NCBI GenBank assembly: GCA_963720885.1
Contig: CAVRGW010000005.1
Span: 124,001 to 188,000, forward strand
From: DATLLN01 sp963720885
GTDB taxonomy: Bacteria > Actinomycetota > Thermoleophilia > Gaiellales > JAICJC01
Direction: 5' to 3'
DNA length: 64,000 nucleotides
The position numbers and the translations under genes were made by a program. Position 1 is the stretch's first letter; the number at the start of each line of letters is the position of its first letter. Below, one piece after another: positions 25,811 to 34,706 of this stretch. Below the pieces are notes generated by a model. It saw nothing but the letters and a program-made list of their open reading frames with translations, ran no database searches and was not told where the DNA came from.

Positions 25811-26173
25811 GTGAGCGCTCGGGCGAGCCGCATGCCGACGCCATCCGGGCCTTCGCGCTGCGGTTCCCGGCCGCGCGCGAGGATCATCCCTTCGGCCCCG
25901 ATGCCCACGTCTTCAAGGTGGGCGACGGCAGCACCATGTTCGCCATCCTGGGCGACGGCCCGCCGGTCACGGTCACGCTCAAGCTGACCAGGGAGGAGCG
26001 CGAGGTCGCGCTCGAGCTGCCGTTCGTCACCGAGGCCCGCTACGTCGGCCGCTACGGCTGGGTGACGGCCAGCATCGAGGACGAGCCTGCGTTGGACGCC
26101 GCTCTGCGAGTGGATCCGCGAGAGCTACTGGCTGAAGGCGCCGAAAGACCTCCGCGAATCCGCCTGGTCCTAG
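25811..26173 (+). CDS. MmcQ/YjbR family protein (frameshifted)
   Basis: A DNA-binding-like small protein of the MmcQ/YjbR family, about 118 residues when joined. Visible: AIRAFALRFPAAREDHPFG, the conserved glycine turn VFKVGDGSTMFAIL, VTLKLTREEREVAL, YVGRYGWVTASI and, after an extra base near 26,108, EWIRESYWLKAPK. The GTG at 25811 needs another indel near 25,830 to join the body. Its biochemical role is not established. It converges on the fRMsr-like gene, with 4 bases between stops. Confidence 0.75.
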
Positions 26174-26177
26174 CGTC

Positions 26178-26672
26178 CTACGGCTCCCAGGGCTCGCCGC
26201 CGGTGTCCCACCCGAGCAGGCAGTGCGGCGAGAGCAGCTCGGCGACCTGCTCCAGGAACTCGCGGTCGCCGTCGCCGAACGCCGCCGGCTCGTCCGAGTC
26301 GATGTCGATCTCGGCAACGACGATGTCGTCGTAGCGCACCGGTACGACGATCTCCGACCTGGTCGACAGGAAGCAGGCGAGGTACCGCGGGTCGGCGTTG
26401 ACGTCGTCGACGATCTCCGTGCGGCCGCTCGCCGCCGCGGCGCCGCACACACCCTGGCCGACCGGGATCCGGACGTGCTCGGTCGCCGCCGGGCCGCGCC
26501 AGGGGCCGAGCACCAGGTCGCTCTCCTCGACGAAGTAGATGCCCACCCATGCGTAGTGCTCGATCCGGTCGTGGAGCACCTCGACCGTCTGGCGGACGAT
26601 CTCGTCCACCTCGGACTCGCGGTCGATGATCTCTCCGATTTCGGCCAGCGCGGCCGCGTGGACGTCGCTCAC
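26178..26672 (-). CDS. GAF-domain protein, free methionine-R-sulfoxide reductase-like
   Basis: A 164-residue single GAF domain. It matches the fRMsr (YebR) pattern in YAWVGIYFVEESDLVLGPW, VRIPVGQGVCGAAAASGRTE, YLACFLSTRSEIVVPVRYDD and AEIDIDSDEPAAFGDGD. Two of the three cysteines of that enzyme are present (in GVCG and YLAC); the one normally just before VRIP is replaced by His in this protein. The enzyme reduces free methionine-R-sulfoxide; with a Cys missing, activity or recycling may differ. The GTG overlaps the thioesterase stop (GTGA). The apparent fusion to the upstream gene comes from an indel. Confidence 0.75.
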   Translation of the reverse strand: MSDVHAAALAEIGEIIDRESEVDEIVRQTVEVLHDRIEHYAWVGIYFVEESDLVLGPWRGPAATEHVRIPVGQGVCGAAAASGRTEIVDDVNADPRYLACFLSTRSEIVVPVRYDDIVVAEIDIDSDEPAAFGDGDREFLEQVAELLSPHCLLGWDTGGEPWEP

Positions 26673-27115
26673 GCCGACTCCAGCTCGTGCTCGAACCGCT
26701 CGACCGCCGAGCGCACGCCGGGATCGACGGGGATCGGCCGCCGATTCGCAAGGTCGACCTGCACAATGGTCTGCCGGGCCGACACCAGATGCTGCCCGGT
26801 CGCCGGCGTTGTCCGCCTCAAACTCCCAGACCATGCTGCTGGTGCCCATCCGGGCGACGCGGACGAATACATCCAGCAGGTCGTCGAAGCGGGCCGGCGC
26901 GTGGTACTCGACGTGCTGCGCGCGCATCACCAGCTGCGGATCGTGCGGCTCGTGCTCCAGCAGTCCGAGGTCGCGCAGGTACTCGACCCGGGCGCGGTCG
27001 AAGTACGGCATGTATCGGCCGTAGTAGACGATGCCCTGCGCGTCGGTCTCGTCGAACCCGACCCGGTGCTGTACGAGAAGCGGAAGGGCGGGCGGCGATC
27101 GTCGAGTGGCGTCAC
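26669..27115 (-). CDS. Acyl-CoA thioesterase, hotdog fold (frameshifted)
   Basis: A 4HBT-type hotdog thioesterase of about 147 residues. The joined reading gives FRFSYSTG then VGFDETDAQGIVYYGRYMPYFDRAR, which contains the catalytic Asp of the 4-hydroxybenzoyl-CoA thioesterase group, then HVEYHAPARFDDLLDVFVRVARMG and RQTIVQVDLANRRPIPVDPG. Extra bases near 27,075 and 26,800 break the frame. Its GTG overlaps the phosphomannomutase stop and its stop overlaps the GAF gene start, so three genes form one coupled minus-strand unit. Confidence 0.8.
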
Positions 27116-28461
27116 GAGCGGATCACCGAGAGCACCTCGTCGCGACGGCGCTCCATCTCCTCCTCGGACAGCGCCTCGAGGTTCAGCCGCAGCAGCGGCT
27201 CGGTGTTGGACGGCCGGACGTTGAAGTGCCAGTCGGCGAACTCGAACGAGATGCCGTCCAGGTGGGAGACCGACGCGTCCGGGCCGAATCGCTCCTTCAG
27301 CTCCTGCAGCTTGAGCGGCACGTCCTCGACGGTCGAGTTGATCTCGCCCGAGATGAAGTAGCGCTCGCGGAACGGCGCCAGCAGCTCGGAGAGCGTGCGG
27401 CCGCGCCGCGAGATCAGCTCCAGCAGCACCAGCGCCGGGACGATGCCGGTGTCGCAGTAGTAGAAGTCGCGGAAGTAGTAGTGGCCGGAGACCTCGCCGG
27501 CGAAGACCGCGTCCTCCTTGCGCATCCGCGCCTTGATGAACGCATGCCCGACCCGGTTTTCGAGCGCGGTGCCGCCCGACCGCAGCACCGTGTCGCGCAC
27601 CGCCCAGGACGCGCGCAGGTCGTAGATGATCTTGGCGCCGGGGTGCTTCTCGAGCATCGACTCCGCCAGCAGGGCGGTGATCAGGTCGCCGGGCACGAAC
27701 TCGCCCGTATCGTCGATGAAGAAGCAGCGGTCGGCGTCGCCGTCCCAGGCGATGCCCAGGTCGGCCGACTCGCTCGCGCACCTTGCCGATGATGAACTCG
27801 CGGTTCTCTTCGAGCAGCGGGTTCGGCTCGTGGTCGGGGAAGGTGCCGTCGGGATCCATGAGCATGGCTACGGCGTCGAGCGGCAGCTGGTCGAGCAGCG
27901 GGGCGACCATCGGGCCTGCCATGCCGTTGCCGCCGTCGAACACGACGTTGCATGCTGCTCCATCTCGCCGGGATCGATGAACGATCAGCGCCCGTCGGTG
28001 AACCCCGCGAGGATGTCGCGGCTCGTGCCTCGTGGTGCCGCTTTGGCATCCGGCAGGGTCGTCGAGGCGAGCTGCTTGATCGTCTCGAGGCCGGTGTCGC
28101 CGCCGACCGGCTGTGCGCCGCGGCGCACCATCTTCATGCCGTTGTACTCGCCGGGTTGTGCGAGGCGGTGACCTGGATGCCGCCGTCGTAGCCGTGCTCT
28201 CCGACGGCGAAGTACAGCATCTCGGTGCCGATCTGGCCGAGCAGTCGATCGACGTCGGCCCCGGCGCGCGGTTGCGCCGCGGATCAGCGGCCTCGGCCAG
28301 ATCGCGGTGAGGAGAGCCGCATGTCGCGGCCGATCGGCCATCACTCGGGCTCGAACGCCGCCACGTAGGCGCGGCCCATCGCGATGCGGCGCCGTCGCGT
28401 CGAGCTGATCGGGCACAATTCCCCGGACGTCGTAGGCTTTGAACACGGATGGGGCGAGCAT
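27112..28461 (-). CDS. Phosphomannomutase/phosphoglucomutase (heavily frameshifted)
   Basis: An alpha-D-phosphohexomutase that interconverts mannose or glucose 1- and 6-phosphates for sugar-nucleotide synthesis. The start SVFKAYDVRGIVPDQLD is diagnostic; later pieces are NPGEYNGMKMVRRGAQPVGG (after the active-site Ser region), VFDGGNGMAGPMVAPLLD, the metal loop partly scrambled near 27,760, VFAGEVSGHYYFRDFYYCDTG and FADWHFNVRPSNTEPLLRLN. At least five indels lie between 27,770 and 28,440; the last 190 residues read cleanly. ATG 28461 lies only 20 bases from the divergent GNAT gene. It may feed the glycan cluster at 13-18 kb, but that is inference. Confidence 0.83.
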
Positions 28462-28480
28462 CCGCGAGAGCATAGAGCAG

Positions 28481-28991
28481 GTGAGTTGCGCCCGTTGCGG
28501 GTCGCCGATGCCGTCGATATGGCTAGACGCTGCTATGCGCACAACGCCGAGTTTCTGGAGCCGTTCGATCCGCCTCGGGCGAGGAGTTCTGACGGTCGAG
28601 GGGCAGCGCCGGGAGGTCGAGCAGTTCGGTCGGCGGCGCCGTGGGCACCGGTCAGCGGTTCCTGATCCCCGACGCCGGCGCCGGTGGTCGTGCTGGGTGT
28701 CGTACGAACATCGTCCGCGGGCCGTTTCGGAGTGCCAACATGGGCTACTGCCGTGGCGCGCGAGGTGAACGGCCGCGGCATCGCCACCCAGGCCGTCGGC
28801 GAGGTCGGCCACTGGGCGTTCGGCGAGGCCGGGCTGCACCGGCTGGAGGCGGGGACGCTGGTCGACAACCACGCCTCGCAGAGGTGCTCGCAAAGAACCG
28901 TTTCGACCGGATCGGGGTCGCCCGCCACTACCTGCACATCAACGGGGACTGGCGCGACCACGTGCTCTTCCAGCGGGTGGCCGACGGGTGA
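28481..28991 (+). CDS. GNAT N-acetyltransferase, RimJ/RimL type (heavily frameshifted)
   Basis: Pieces in three frames rebuild a RimJ/RimL-like acetyltransferase of about 170 residues: LRPLRVADAVDMARRCYAHN, FLEPFDPPR, GQRFLIPDAG, REVNGRGIATQAVGEVGHWAFGEAGLHRLEAG (acetyl-CoA loop RGIATQAV) and VLAKNRFDRIGVARHYLHINGDW. The GTG at 28481 is the likely start but needs a shift to join the body. At least four indels are present. It overlaps the second GNAT gene (GTGA). The substrate is unknown; the RimJ type suggests N-terminal or antibiotic acetylation. Confidence 0.72.
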
Positions 28992-29468
28992 CCGTCACCC
29001 TGCGGCCGATGGACGAGGAGGAGTACGAGGAGTTCGTCCGCGACGCGGTCGACGGGTACGTCGACCAGCTGGTCGACTCGGGTGGCTGGACGGCCGGACG
29101 AGGCCCGGGCGAAGGCCGACGCGGACTTCTCCCGGCTGCTGCCCGACGGGCTGGCCACGGAGGAGCAGCACCTGACCATGATGGTGGACGACGCGTCCGG
29201 CCAGGTGGTCGGCAGGCTGTGGTTCAGCGCCCTCGAGCGGAACGGCCGCAGGTACCTGTGGGTGCACGACATCTCGGTGCTGCCGGACGCCCGCGGCCAG
29301 GGACACGGCCGGGCCGGGATGCTGGCGCTGGAGGACGAGGCGCGGCGCCTCGGCCACGACGAGCTGCGGCTGAACGTGTTCGGGCACAACGAGGTCGCCC
29401 GCGGGCTCTACCGCTCGCTCGGCTACGCCGAGGTCGCCGTTGAGATGCAGAAGCAGCTCGAGGTCTAG
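28988..29468 (+). CDS. GNAT N-acetyltransferase (one frameshift)
   Basis: A second, unrelated GNAT protein of about 159 residues. It begins MTVTLRPMDEEEYEEFVRDA; after an extra base near 29,095 it continues LLPDGLATEEQHLTMMVDD, VGRLWFSALERN, LWVHDISVLPDARGQGHGRAGMLALEDEAR (acetyl-CoA motif RGQGHG) and NVFGHNEVARGLYRSLGY. The GTG overlaps the stop of the preceding GNAT gene. The substrate is unknown. Confidence 0.82.
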
Positions 29469-29752
29469 CCGGGCAGGCCCGCGCGGGCCGAGTTGAGCGC
29501 GATGGCGCGCTCCAGCGCCGCGGCCCGGGCGTCCTCGAGCTTCATCGAGAACTCCTCGTCCGCCGGATCGAGCAGCGCGATCCGCTGCGGCCGGTCGCCC
29601 TCGCGGACAACCTCGACGACGGTGCCAGACGTGATCGATCGGATGTCGACCTTCCACAGCTCGAGGCCGGCACGGCGGCGGCGCGAGACCATGGCCAGGC
29701 CGCCGGCGATCAGCGCGACCAGGACGAGCGCGATCAGCACGTCGAGCAGCAT
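29465..29752 (-). CDS. Small single-pass membrane protein, unknown function
   Basis: A 95-residue protein with an N-terminal membrane helix (about residues 2-22, LLDVLIALVLVALIAGGLAM), an Arg-rich stop-transfer RRRRA and a cytoplasmic domain DIRSITSGTVVEVVREGDRPQRIALLDPADEEF. No family was recognised. The 3' end overlaps the GNAT stop by 4 bases (convergent). It lies 10 bases beyond the stop of the HIT gene and is probably co-transcribed with it. Confidence 0.6.
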   Translation of the reverse strand: MLLDVLIALVLVALIAGGLAMVSRRRRAGLELWKVDIRSITSGTVVEVVREGDRPQRIALLDPADEEFSMKLEDARAAALERAIALNSARAGLPG

Positions 29753-29761
29753 GCTCCTACG

Positions 29762-30260
29762 CTATCGCTCGTCCCAGGCGTCCCGCACCCGTTCGAGCGT
29801 GCGCGACAGGTGCTCGGGCATCACTCTGACGTCCGCCAGCACCGGCATGAAGTTCGTATCGCCGTTCCAGCGGGGCACGACGTGCATGTGGACGTGCCCC
29901 TCGACGCCGGCGCCGGCCACCCGGCCCAGGTTGAGCCCGGCGTTGTAGCCCATGCGGCGCCATCGCCCGGTCGAGCGCGGCGATCGAGCCGGCGCCAGCA
30001 ACTCCCACATCTCGGCGCGCTCCTCGGCGTCGAGCTCGCCCGGAGCCGCGACGTGGCGGTAGGGCGCGACCATCAGGTGGCCGTTCGAGTACGGGTAGAG
30101 GTTGAGCAGCACGAAGCAGCGCTCGCCGCGGTGCACGATCAGCGCGCGGTCGTCGTCGCCGTCCTCGCGGCTTCGCGCAGAAGATGCAGCGATCGTCGCC
30201 CTTGTCGCCGGAGGCGCCGGCGACGTACTCCAGCCGCCACGGCGCCCACAGCCGCTCCAC
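29762..30260 (-). CDS. HIT-family hydrolase/Ap4A phosphorylase-like (frameshifted)
   Basis: A histidine-triad nucleotide hydrolase or phosphorylase of about 160 residues. The start GTG gives ERLWAPWRLEYVAG, the usual beginning of the actinobacterial HIT/Ap4A group, then a zinc CIFC, CFVLLNLYPYSNGHLMVAPYRH and the catalytic triad HVHMHVVPRWNGDTNF. Indels near 30,170 and a compensating pair near 29,960-30,000 scramble two short stretches. It starts 2 bases after the corA stop, so they share a transcript. Confidence 0.82.
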
Positions 30261-30262
30261 GC

Positions 30263-31294
30263 CTAGAGCCACCTCTTCCAGCGGAAGAAGCCCAGCATGG
30301 CGGCCGAGATCAGCAGCATGCCGACGATCACGTCGACGAATCCATGCTGCACGTGGCTGAACGGGATGTGCTCGAAGTTCATCCCGTAGATCCCGCTGAT
30401 CAGCGTCAGCGGCAGGATGATCACGCTGAAGACGGTCAGCACCCGCAGGATGTCGTTCTGGTTGTGCTGCGATCACCGTCTCGTTGGTCTGCTCGAGCGC
30501 CTCGACGACCTCCTTGTAGTTGTCGAGCTGGTCCCAGATGCGCTCGGAGGAGTCGACGATGTCGTCGAAGTAGACCTCGAGGTCCTCTGGCAGGTAGCGG
30601 GCGCGGACCCGCTCCAGCAGCCGCAGCGTGCTGCCGCTCGGGCTTGATGATCTTGCGGTAGGCGATGATCTCCTGCTTGGCGTTCGAGATGTCGCGCGCG
30701 ACGTCCTCGCTGCGCTCGTCCCAGATCGCGTCCTGCAGGCGGTCGAGCTTGAACCCGATCTTGTCGAGGATCGGGAAGCAGTAGTCGAACGACTCGGACA
30801 GGATCTCGTAGAGCAGATAGCCGGCGCCCTTCGAGAAGTACTCCTCCCGCAGTTCAGCGTTGTTCGACAGCCGGGAGAACAGCCGGCCGACCGGCTTCAG
30901 CGTGATGTTGGGCAGGGTGATGACGTAGTCGGCGCCGACGAAGATGTTCAGCTCGGCCGCGTTCAGCCGGCCGATCGACTTGTCGAAGTACGGCAGGTGC
31001 AGCACCATGAACAGGTAGTCGTCGTACTCGTCGATCTTCGGCCGCTGACGGGTCGACAGCACGTCCTCGAGGTCGAGCTCGTGGAAGTCGAAGTGCTCGG
31101 CGAGCCAGCCGGTCTCGGTGGCCGTCGGCTCCTCGATGTTGAGCCAGCGAACTCCGCCGAACTCGAGCTCAGCGACCTGCGGCTCGGACCGCTCGACCGG
31201 TAGCCGCTGCTGCGCCTGTCGGCGCCGGCGGACTGTCCTCGGGATCCGTGGCAGGTTCGGCATCCTGGGTCACCGGTCGAATATCGGTCGTCAT
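30263..31294 (-). CDS. corA: CorA-like Mg2+/Co2+ transporter (frameshifted)
   Basis: A CorA-family pentameric divalent-cation channel. The cytoplasmic funnel reads FGGVRWLNIEEPTATETGWLAEHFDFHELDLEDVLS, then DYLFMVLHLPYF, FVGADYVITLP and a long helix YLLYEILSESFDYCFPILDKIG. Near 30,400 the two C-terminal helices with the pore signature are readable in another frame: ILRVLTVFSVIILPLTLISGIYGMNFEHIPF, where YGMN is the GMN filter. Indels near 30,470 and 30,640 explain the breaks. ATG 31294 is preferred over ATG 31263 because a TAGACT box ends 9 bases before it; an indel near 31,230 is then needed. Confidence 0.87.
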
Positions 31295-32333
31295 CACGTC
31301 TGCAGTCTACTCGTAAGGGGCGTTCGCCGCCCGGACTTCGTGCCCTTCTGGTATCGGCTCGGGGGCGCGTGTTGCCTGAGCGCGCACGGCGTCCGCGGAT
31401 CAGATAGGTGGCCAGCAGCAGCGCGGACACCGGGCCGACGGCGAGCTTGACCGGGATCGACAGCCCGGACGGTGTGACGAATCCCTCGATCAGCCCGGCG
31501 ATGATCAGCAGCGGCACCGTCCCGGCCGCCACCAGCCCGGCCTTGGCTCCTTGCCGGCGCAGCACGTCGGCCCGCGGCTCGGGACGGGCGCGCACCATGG
31601 CGTCCGCCACGGCCAGCCCCGCGCCCCCGGCGATCGCGAACGCGGACAGCTCGAGCAGGCCGTGGGGCAGGATCAGCGACCAGTACTCGGAGCTGAATCC
31701 GTCGTGGTTGACGACCCCCGAGAGCACGCCCAGCAGCATCGAGTTGCTGTAGATGATGTACAGCGTCAGCAGGCCCATCGTCAGCCCGCCGCCGAACGCA
31801 TAGAAGCTGACCAGGATGTTGTTCGTGAAGATGCCGGCCGCCTCCGGGCCCATCAGCCCGGCCGGGATCGGGTCGTGCTCGAAGTACGCCGCGTCGCGCA
31901 CGGACGGCGGGAGGAAGGCGGCCGCGCTGACCGGGTCGGCCATCGCCCAGGCGAAGGCGGCCAGCGTGATGGCGATGCCCAGCGAGGCGCAGACCGCGAT
32001 CGGCCGGCGCAGCTCCCAGACCAGCCGCGGGTAGCCGATCCACAGGAACCCGCCCAGCGCCCGGAGGCTGCCGCCGCGCGCCGGGTGGACGGCGGCGTGC
32101 GCCCGCACCACGAGATCGTTGAGCCGGGGAAGCAGGGGGGACAGCGGCTCCCGCGAGCGCAGCACAGCGATATCGGCGGCGGCCTGCTGGTAGCGCACGC
32201 ACAGCAGGTCGATGCGCGCAGCGTCCATCGTCTTCGGGTGGCGGCGCCGCTCGTCGACAAGCTCCGCCAGCTCGTCCCACTGCGGTGCTCGTGTCGCCGC
32301 CCATTGGCGCTCCGACCCGGTCGATATCATCAT
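31294..32333 (-). CDS. SpoIIM-like stage II sporulation M family membrane protein
   Basis: A DUF95/SpoIIM-family polytopic membrane protein of about 345 residues. It begins MMISTGSERQWAATRAPQWDELAELVDERR, then a helical region, then at least five membrane helices with AGIFTNNILVSFYAFGGGLTMGLLTLYIIYSNSMLLGVLSG and YWSLILPHGLLELSAFAIAGGAGL, the family core. Its presence does not imply spore formation; the family is widespread in actinobacteria. ATG 32333 is chosen because TAGCGT (32346-32341, minus) ends 7 bases before it. The reading frame runs into corA unless a shift near 31,390 is allowed; the shifted frame ends in a TGA that overlaps the corA ATG. Confidence 0.82.
31304..31309 (-). promoter_or_regulatory. 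-10 box (TAGACT) of corA
   Basis: On the minus strand TAGACT ends 9 bases before the ATG at 31294. This supports that start and suggests corA can be transcribed without the SpoIIM-like gene. Confidence 0.5.
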
Positions 32334-32374
32334 CGCGACCACGCTAGCGGAGGCATAGGCTGTTCAACGATCGC

Positions 32375-33328
32375 ATGCAACTGACCACGCCCGGCCGTGT
32401 CGTGGTCGACAGGGACATCGCCGGCGTCGGTACCCGCATGCTCGCCCAGGCGATCGACCTGCCCCTGATCGTGGCCGTGGAGCTTGGCGTTGTCTTCGTC
32501 GGCGGCATGTTGTCGGCGGGAAGCGAGTCGCTTGCCCTGGTGTTCATGATCGTCGTCGGCGCGGTCGTGCCGTTCGTCTACTTCATCGTGCCCGAGGGGC
32601 GCGGTCGGCAGACGCCCGGGAAGAAGGCCCTCCGCGTGCATGTGGTCACCGTGGACGGCGGGCCGATCGGCTGGCGCGAGTCGGTGATCCGCAACATCAT
32701 CCGGCCGATCGACTTCCTGCCCGTGCTGTACGTGCTGGGCGGGTTCGTCGCCGTCGGATCCTCGCGCAGCCAGCGGCTGGGTGACCACGCCGCCGGCACG
32801 GTGTGCGTGCGCATGCCGGAGGAGGGCAACCTGGCGACGCTGGCCTCGTCGGCGCCCACGTTCAGTGCCGCGGTCGAAGCTCTCAGCGGCGGGACGCCCG
32901 TTGCGCCGACGTATCCGACGCTGCCGCCCGACCTGGTCGAGGACCTCCGGGTCTATGCCGACCGCGAGCACGACCTCGAGCCGGATGCGCGAGCCGCCCT
33001 GGCCCGCGGGCTGGCCGCGCGGTTGGAGCCGTTCCACCCGCGGCCGGAGGGGATGACGGTGGAGGAGTTCATCGTCCGGGCGGCCGTCACGTACGCCGGC
33101 GAGCAGACACCCGCCTCCGTCGCCGGCTACCCCGAGCTGCCTCCCGGCCTGATCGCCGTGCTCGAGCTGTTCCGCGCCCGTCGCGGCGATATCGATCCCG
33201 ACCGCCGCGACGCCCTGGCCGAGCGGATCGTCGAGCACCTGCGTGCGTACCACCCGCCGCCGCCCGGCATGGGTGCGGACGAGTTCGTCACCCGCGCGGC
33301 GGCGACCTACGCAGCCGGCCGCCGATGA
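32375..33328 (+). CDS. RDD-family membrane protein with duplicated C-terminal module
   Basis: A 317-residue protein. The N-terminal RDD domain (about residues 10-145) has the family Arg and Asp residues in GVGTRMLAQAIDLPLIV, TPGKKALRVHVV and QRLGDHAAGTVCVR. The C-terminal half carries two homologous modules of about 65 residues (about 180-243 and 252-317), each with the frame YP-x-LPP-x-L, a D(L/I)(E/D)P turn, a (F/Y)HPxPxGM turn, a (D/E)EF and a closing AA-x-TYA. The modules look soluble and helical. It opens a tight six-gene operon ending in MoxR and DUF58. Confidence 0.85.
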   Translation: MQLTTPGRVVVDRDIAGVGTRMLAQAIDLPLIVAVELGVVFVGGMLSAGSESLALVFMIVVGAVVPFVYFIVPEGRGRQTPGKKALRVHVVTVDGGPIGWRESVIRNIIRPIDFLPVLYVLGGFVAVGSSRSQRLGDHAAGTVCVRMPEEGNLATLASSAPTFSAAVEALSGGTPVAPTYPTLPPDLVEDLRVYADREHDLEPDARAALARGLAARLEPFHPRPEGMTVEEFIVRAAVTYAGEQTPASVAGYPELPPGLIAVLELFRARRGDIDPDRRDALAERIVEHLRAYHPPPPGMGADEFVTRAAATYAAGRR

Positions 33329-34074
33329 CCGGTGACGTCGGCCGCCGTCCGATGGACATCGGCGCCCTGCTGGACGTGGCGTTCGGTCTCTACCGCAGAT
33401 ACTTTGTCGCCATCGTGGGCACCGCGGCGGTGGTCACCGTCCCGCTGGCGCTGCTCGAGTCGCCGCTGGCGATCTCCGACAGCGACAACGCGTCGTTGTT
33501 CGCCACGCCGATCGAATACGTCATGGGATTCCTGATCGCGGCGCCGATCGCGGTGGCGATCGACCTGGCGGCCCGCGGCGAGACGCCGACGATCGCCGGT
33601 GCGTGGCGCCGCACTGCCCCCCGCCTGGGCGGTCTGTTCCTCGCCATGGTGCTGACGCTGCTCGCGATCATGCTCGGGCTGCTGGCGGTGCTGGTGGGCG
33701 CGATCGTGGTCAGCGTGCTGCTGGCGCTGACGGCGCCGGCGCTAGTCGTCGAGTCGCTCAGCGCGACCGATGCGATGCGCCGCAGCAGGCGCCTGGTGTC
33801 GGGGTCGTTCTGGCGCGTGCTGGGCATCATCGTCGTCGCCAACATCGTCGTCAGCATCGCCAACATCGCGCTGGAGGGGGCCGCTCGCGCGATCGGACTG
33901 GCGGCCAGCAGCGAGGACCTGGCGCTGATCGGCGCCGTGCTGGTCACCAGCCTGCTGGTCAAGCCGTTCGGCGTCCTGGTCACCGTGCTCCTGTACTTCG
34001 ACCAGCGGCTGCGGCGGGAGGGCGCCGACGTCGAGGCGGCGATCGACGCGCTCGGCCCACCGGTGGCCAGGTGA
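33325..34074 (+). CDS. Polytopic membrane protein, glycerophosphodiester-phosphodiesterase membrane-domain-like
   Basis: A 249-residue integral membrane protein with about six helices. Near the start, MDIGALLDVAFGLYRRYFVAIVGTAAVV resembles the membrane-domain family seen beside MoxR/RDD operons; later come GAWRRTAPRLGGLFLAMVL, SLSATDAMRRSRRLVSGSFWRVLGII and a terminal FDQRLRREGADVEAAI. No catalytic residues are evident. It overlaps its neighbours by 4 bases each (ATGA, GTGA), so it is coupled to the RDD and DUF4129 genes. Confidence 0.75.
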   Translation: MTGDVGRRPMDIGALLDVAFGLYRRYFVAIVGTAAVVTVPLALLESPLAISDSDNASLFATPIEYVMGFLIAAPIAVAIDLAARGETPTIAGAWRRTAPRLGGLFLAMVLTLLAIMLGLLAVLVGAIVVSVLLALTAPALVVESLSATDAMRRSRRLVSGSFWRVLGIIVVANIVVSIANIALEGAARAIGLAASSEDLALIGAVLVTSLLVKPFGVLVTVLLYFDQRLRREGADVEAAIDALGPPVAR

Positions 34075-34706
34075 GCGCTGACGCGCTGGTCGCCCGCGCC
34101 GGCGCAGCGGCGCACCGGTCGGCAGGCGACCTCGACGCCGCCCGCAGCGCGGCGGCCGACAGCATTCAGCAGCCCGGCACGCACCACGAGAGCCTGCTCG
34201 CGCGGCTGCTCAACTGGATCGGCGAGCAGCTGGCCCGGCTGCTGCCCGACGTCTCGTTCAGCGGAGGAGGCGGAGTGGCAGGGTTCGCCACCTGGATCGT
34301 GCTGGCGGCGCTCGCCGCCGGGTGCATCTACGTGATCGTCCGCGCCGTCCGCGACCGTCCCGCGCGCCGCCCGCGTGAGCCGGGTCCAGCGGCGGAGCGG
34401 CTCCCCGACCTGCCGCTCGATCGGGCTCGGGCGCAGGCCCTGGGGCTGGCCGACGCCGACCCGTTGGCCGCGCTGCGCCTGCTGTACCCGGCGCTGATCG
34501 CCGAGCTCCTGCGGCGCAGGGGCTGGCGGGCGGTGGCCGGACGCACGAACTGGTCGGTTATCCGCCGCGTCGGGCCGCGGACGCCGCAGGGGTCGGCGCT
34601 GACCGAATGCACCAGGCTCTTCGAGAGTGCCGTCTACGGCCGCCGGCCGGCGAGCCGCGACGACGTTGCGCGGGTCGACGAGCTGGCGCCGGCGGTGCTG
34701 GCATGA
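34071..34706 (+). CDS. DUF4129-domain membrane protein
   Basis: A 211-residue protein with one central membrane helix (about residues 72-92, AGFATWIVLAALAAGCIYVI). The C-terminal DUF4129 domain shows DPLAALRLLYPALIAELLRRRGW, GRTNWSVIRRVG and LTECTRLFESAVYGRRPAS. DUF4129 proteins regularly accompany MoxR-DUF58 systems, as here. The N-terminal stretch holds DAARSAAADSIQQP before an amphipathic helix. Start GTG overlaps the preceding stop. Confidence 0.85.
   Translation: MSADALVARAGAAAHRSAGDLDAARSAAADSIQQPGTHHESLLARLLNWIGEQLARLLPDVSFSGGGGVAGFATWIVLAALAAGCIYVIVRAVRDRPARRPREPGPAAERLPDLPLDRARAQALGLADADPLAALRLLYPALIAELLRRRGWRAVAGRTNWSVIRRVGPRTPQGSALTECTRLFESAVYGRRPASRDDVARVDELAPAVLA

Noticed and set aside
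26178..27011. Thioesterase-GAF fusion
   Set aside because: One extra base near 26,800 creates the fusion; the correct frame gives a complete thioesterase end and a GTGA overlap.
31294..32333. Evidence of sporulation from the SpoIIM-like gene
   Set aside because: The family is common in non-sporulating actinobacteria, and no other sporulation gene is in the window.
30963..32342. SpoIIM-CorA fusion protein
   Set aside because: The long ORF joins the two through a frame that loses both C- and N-terminal family features; an indel near 31,390 explains it, and corA has its own promoter.
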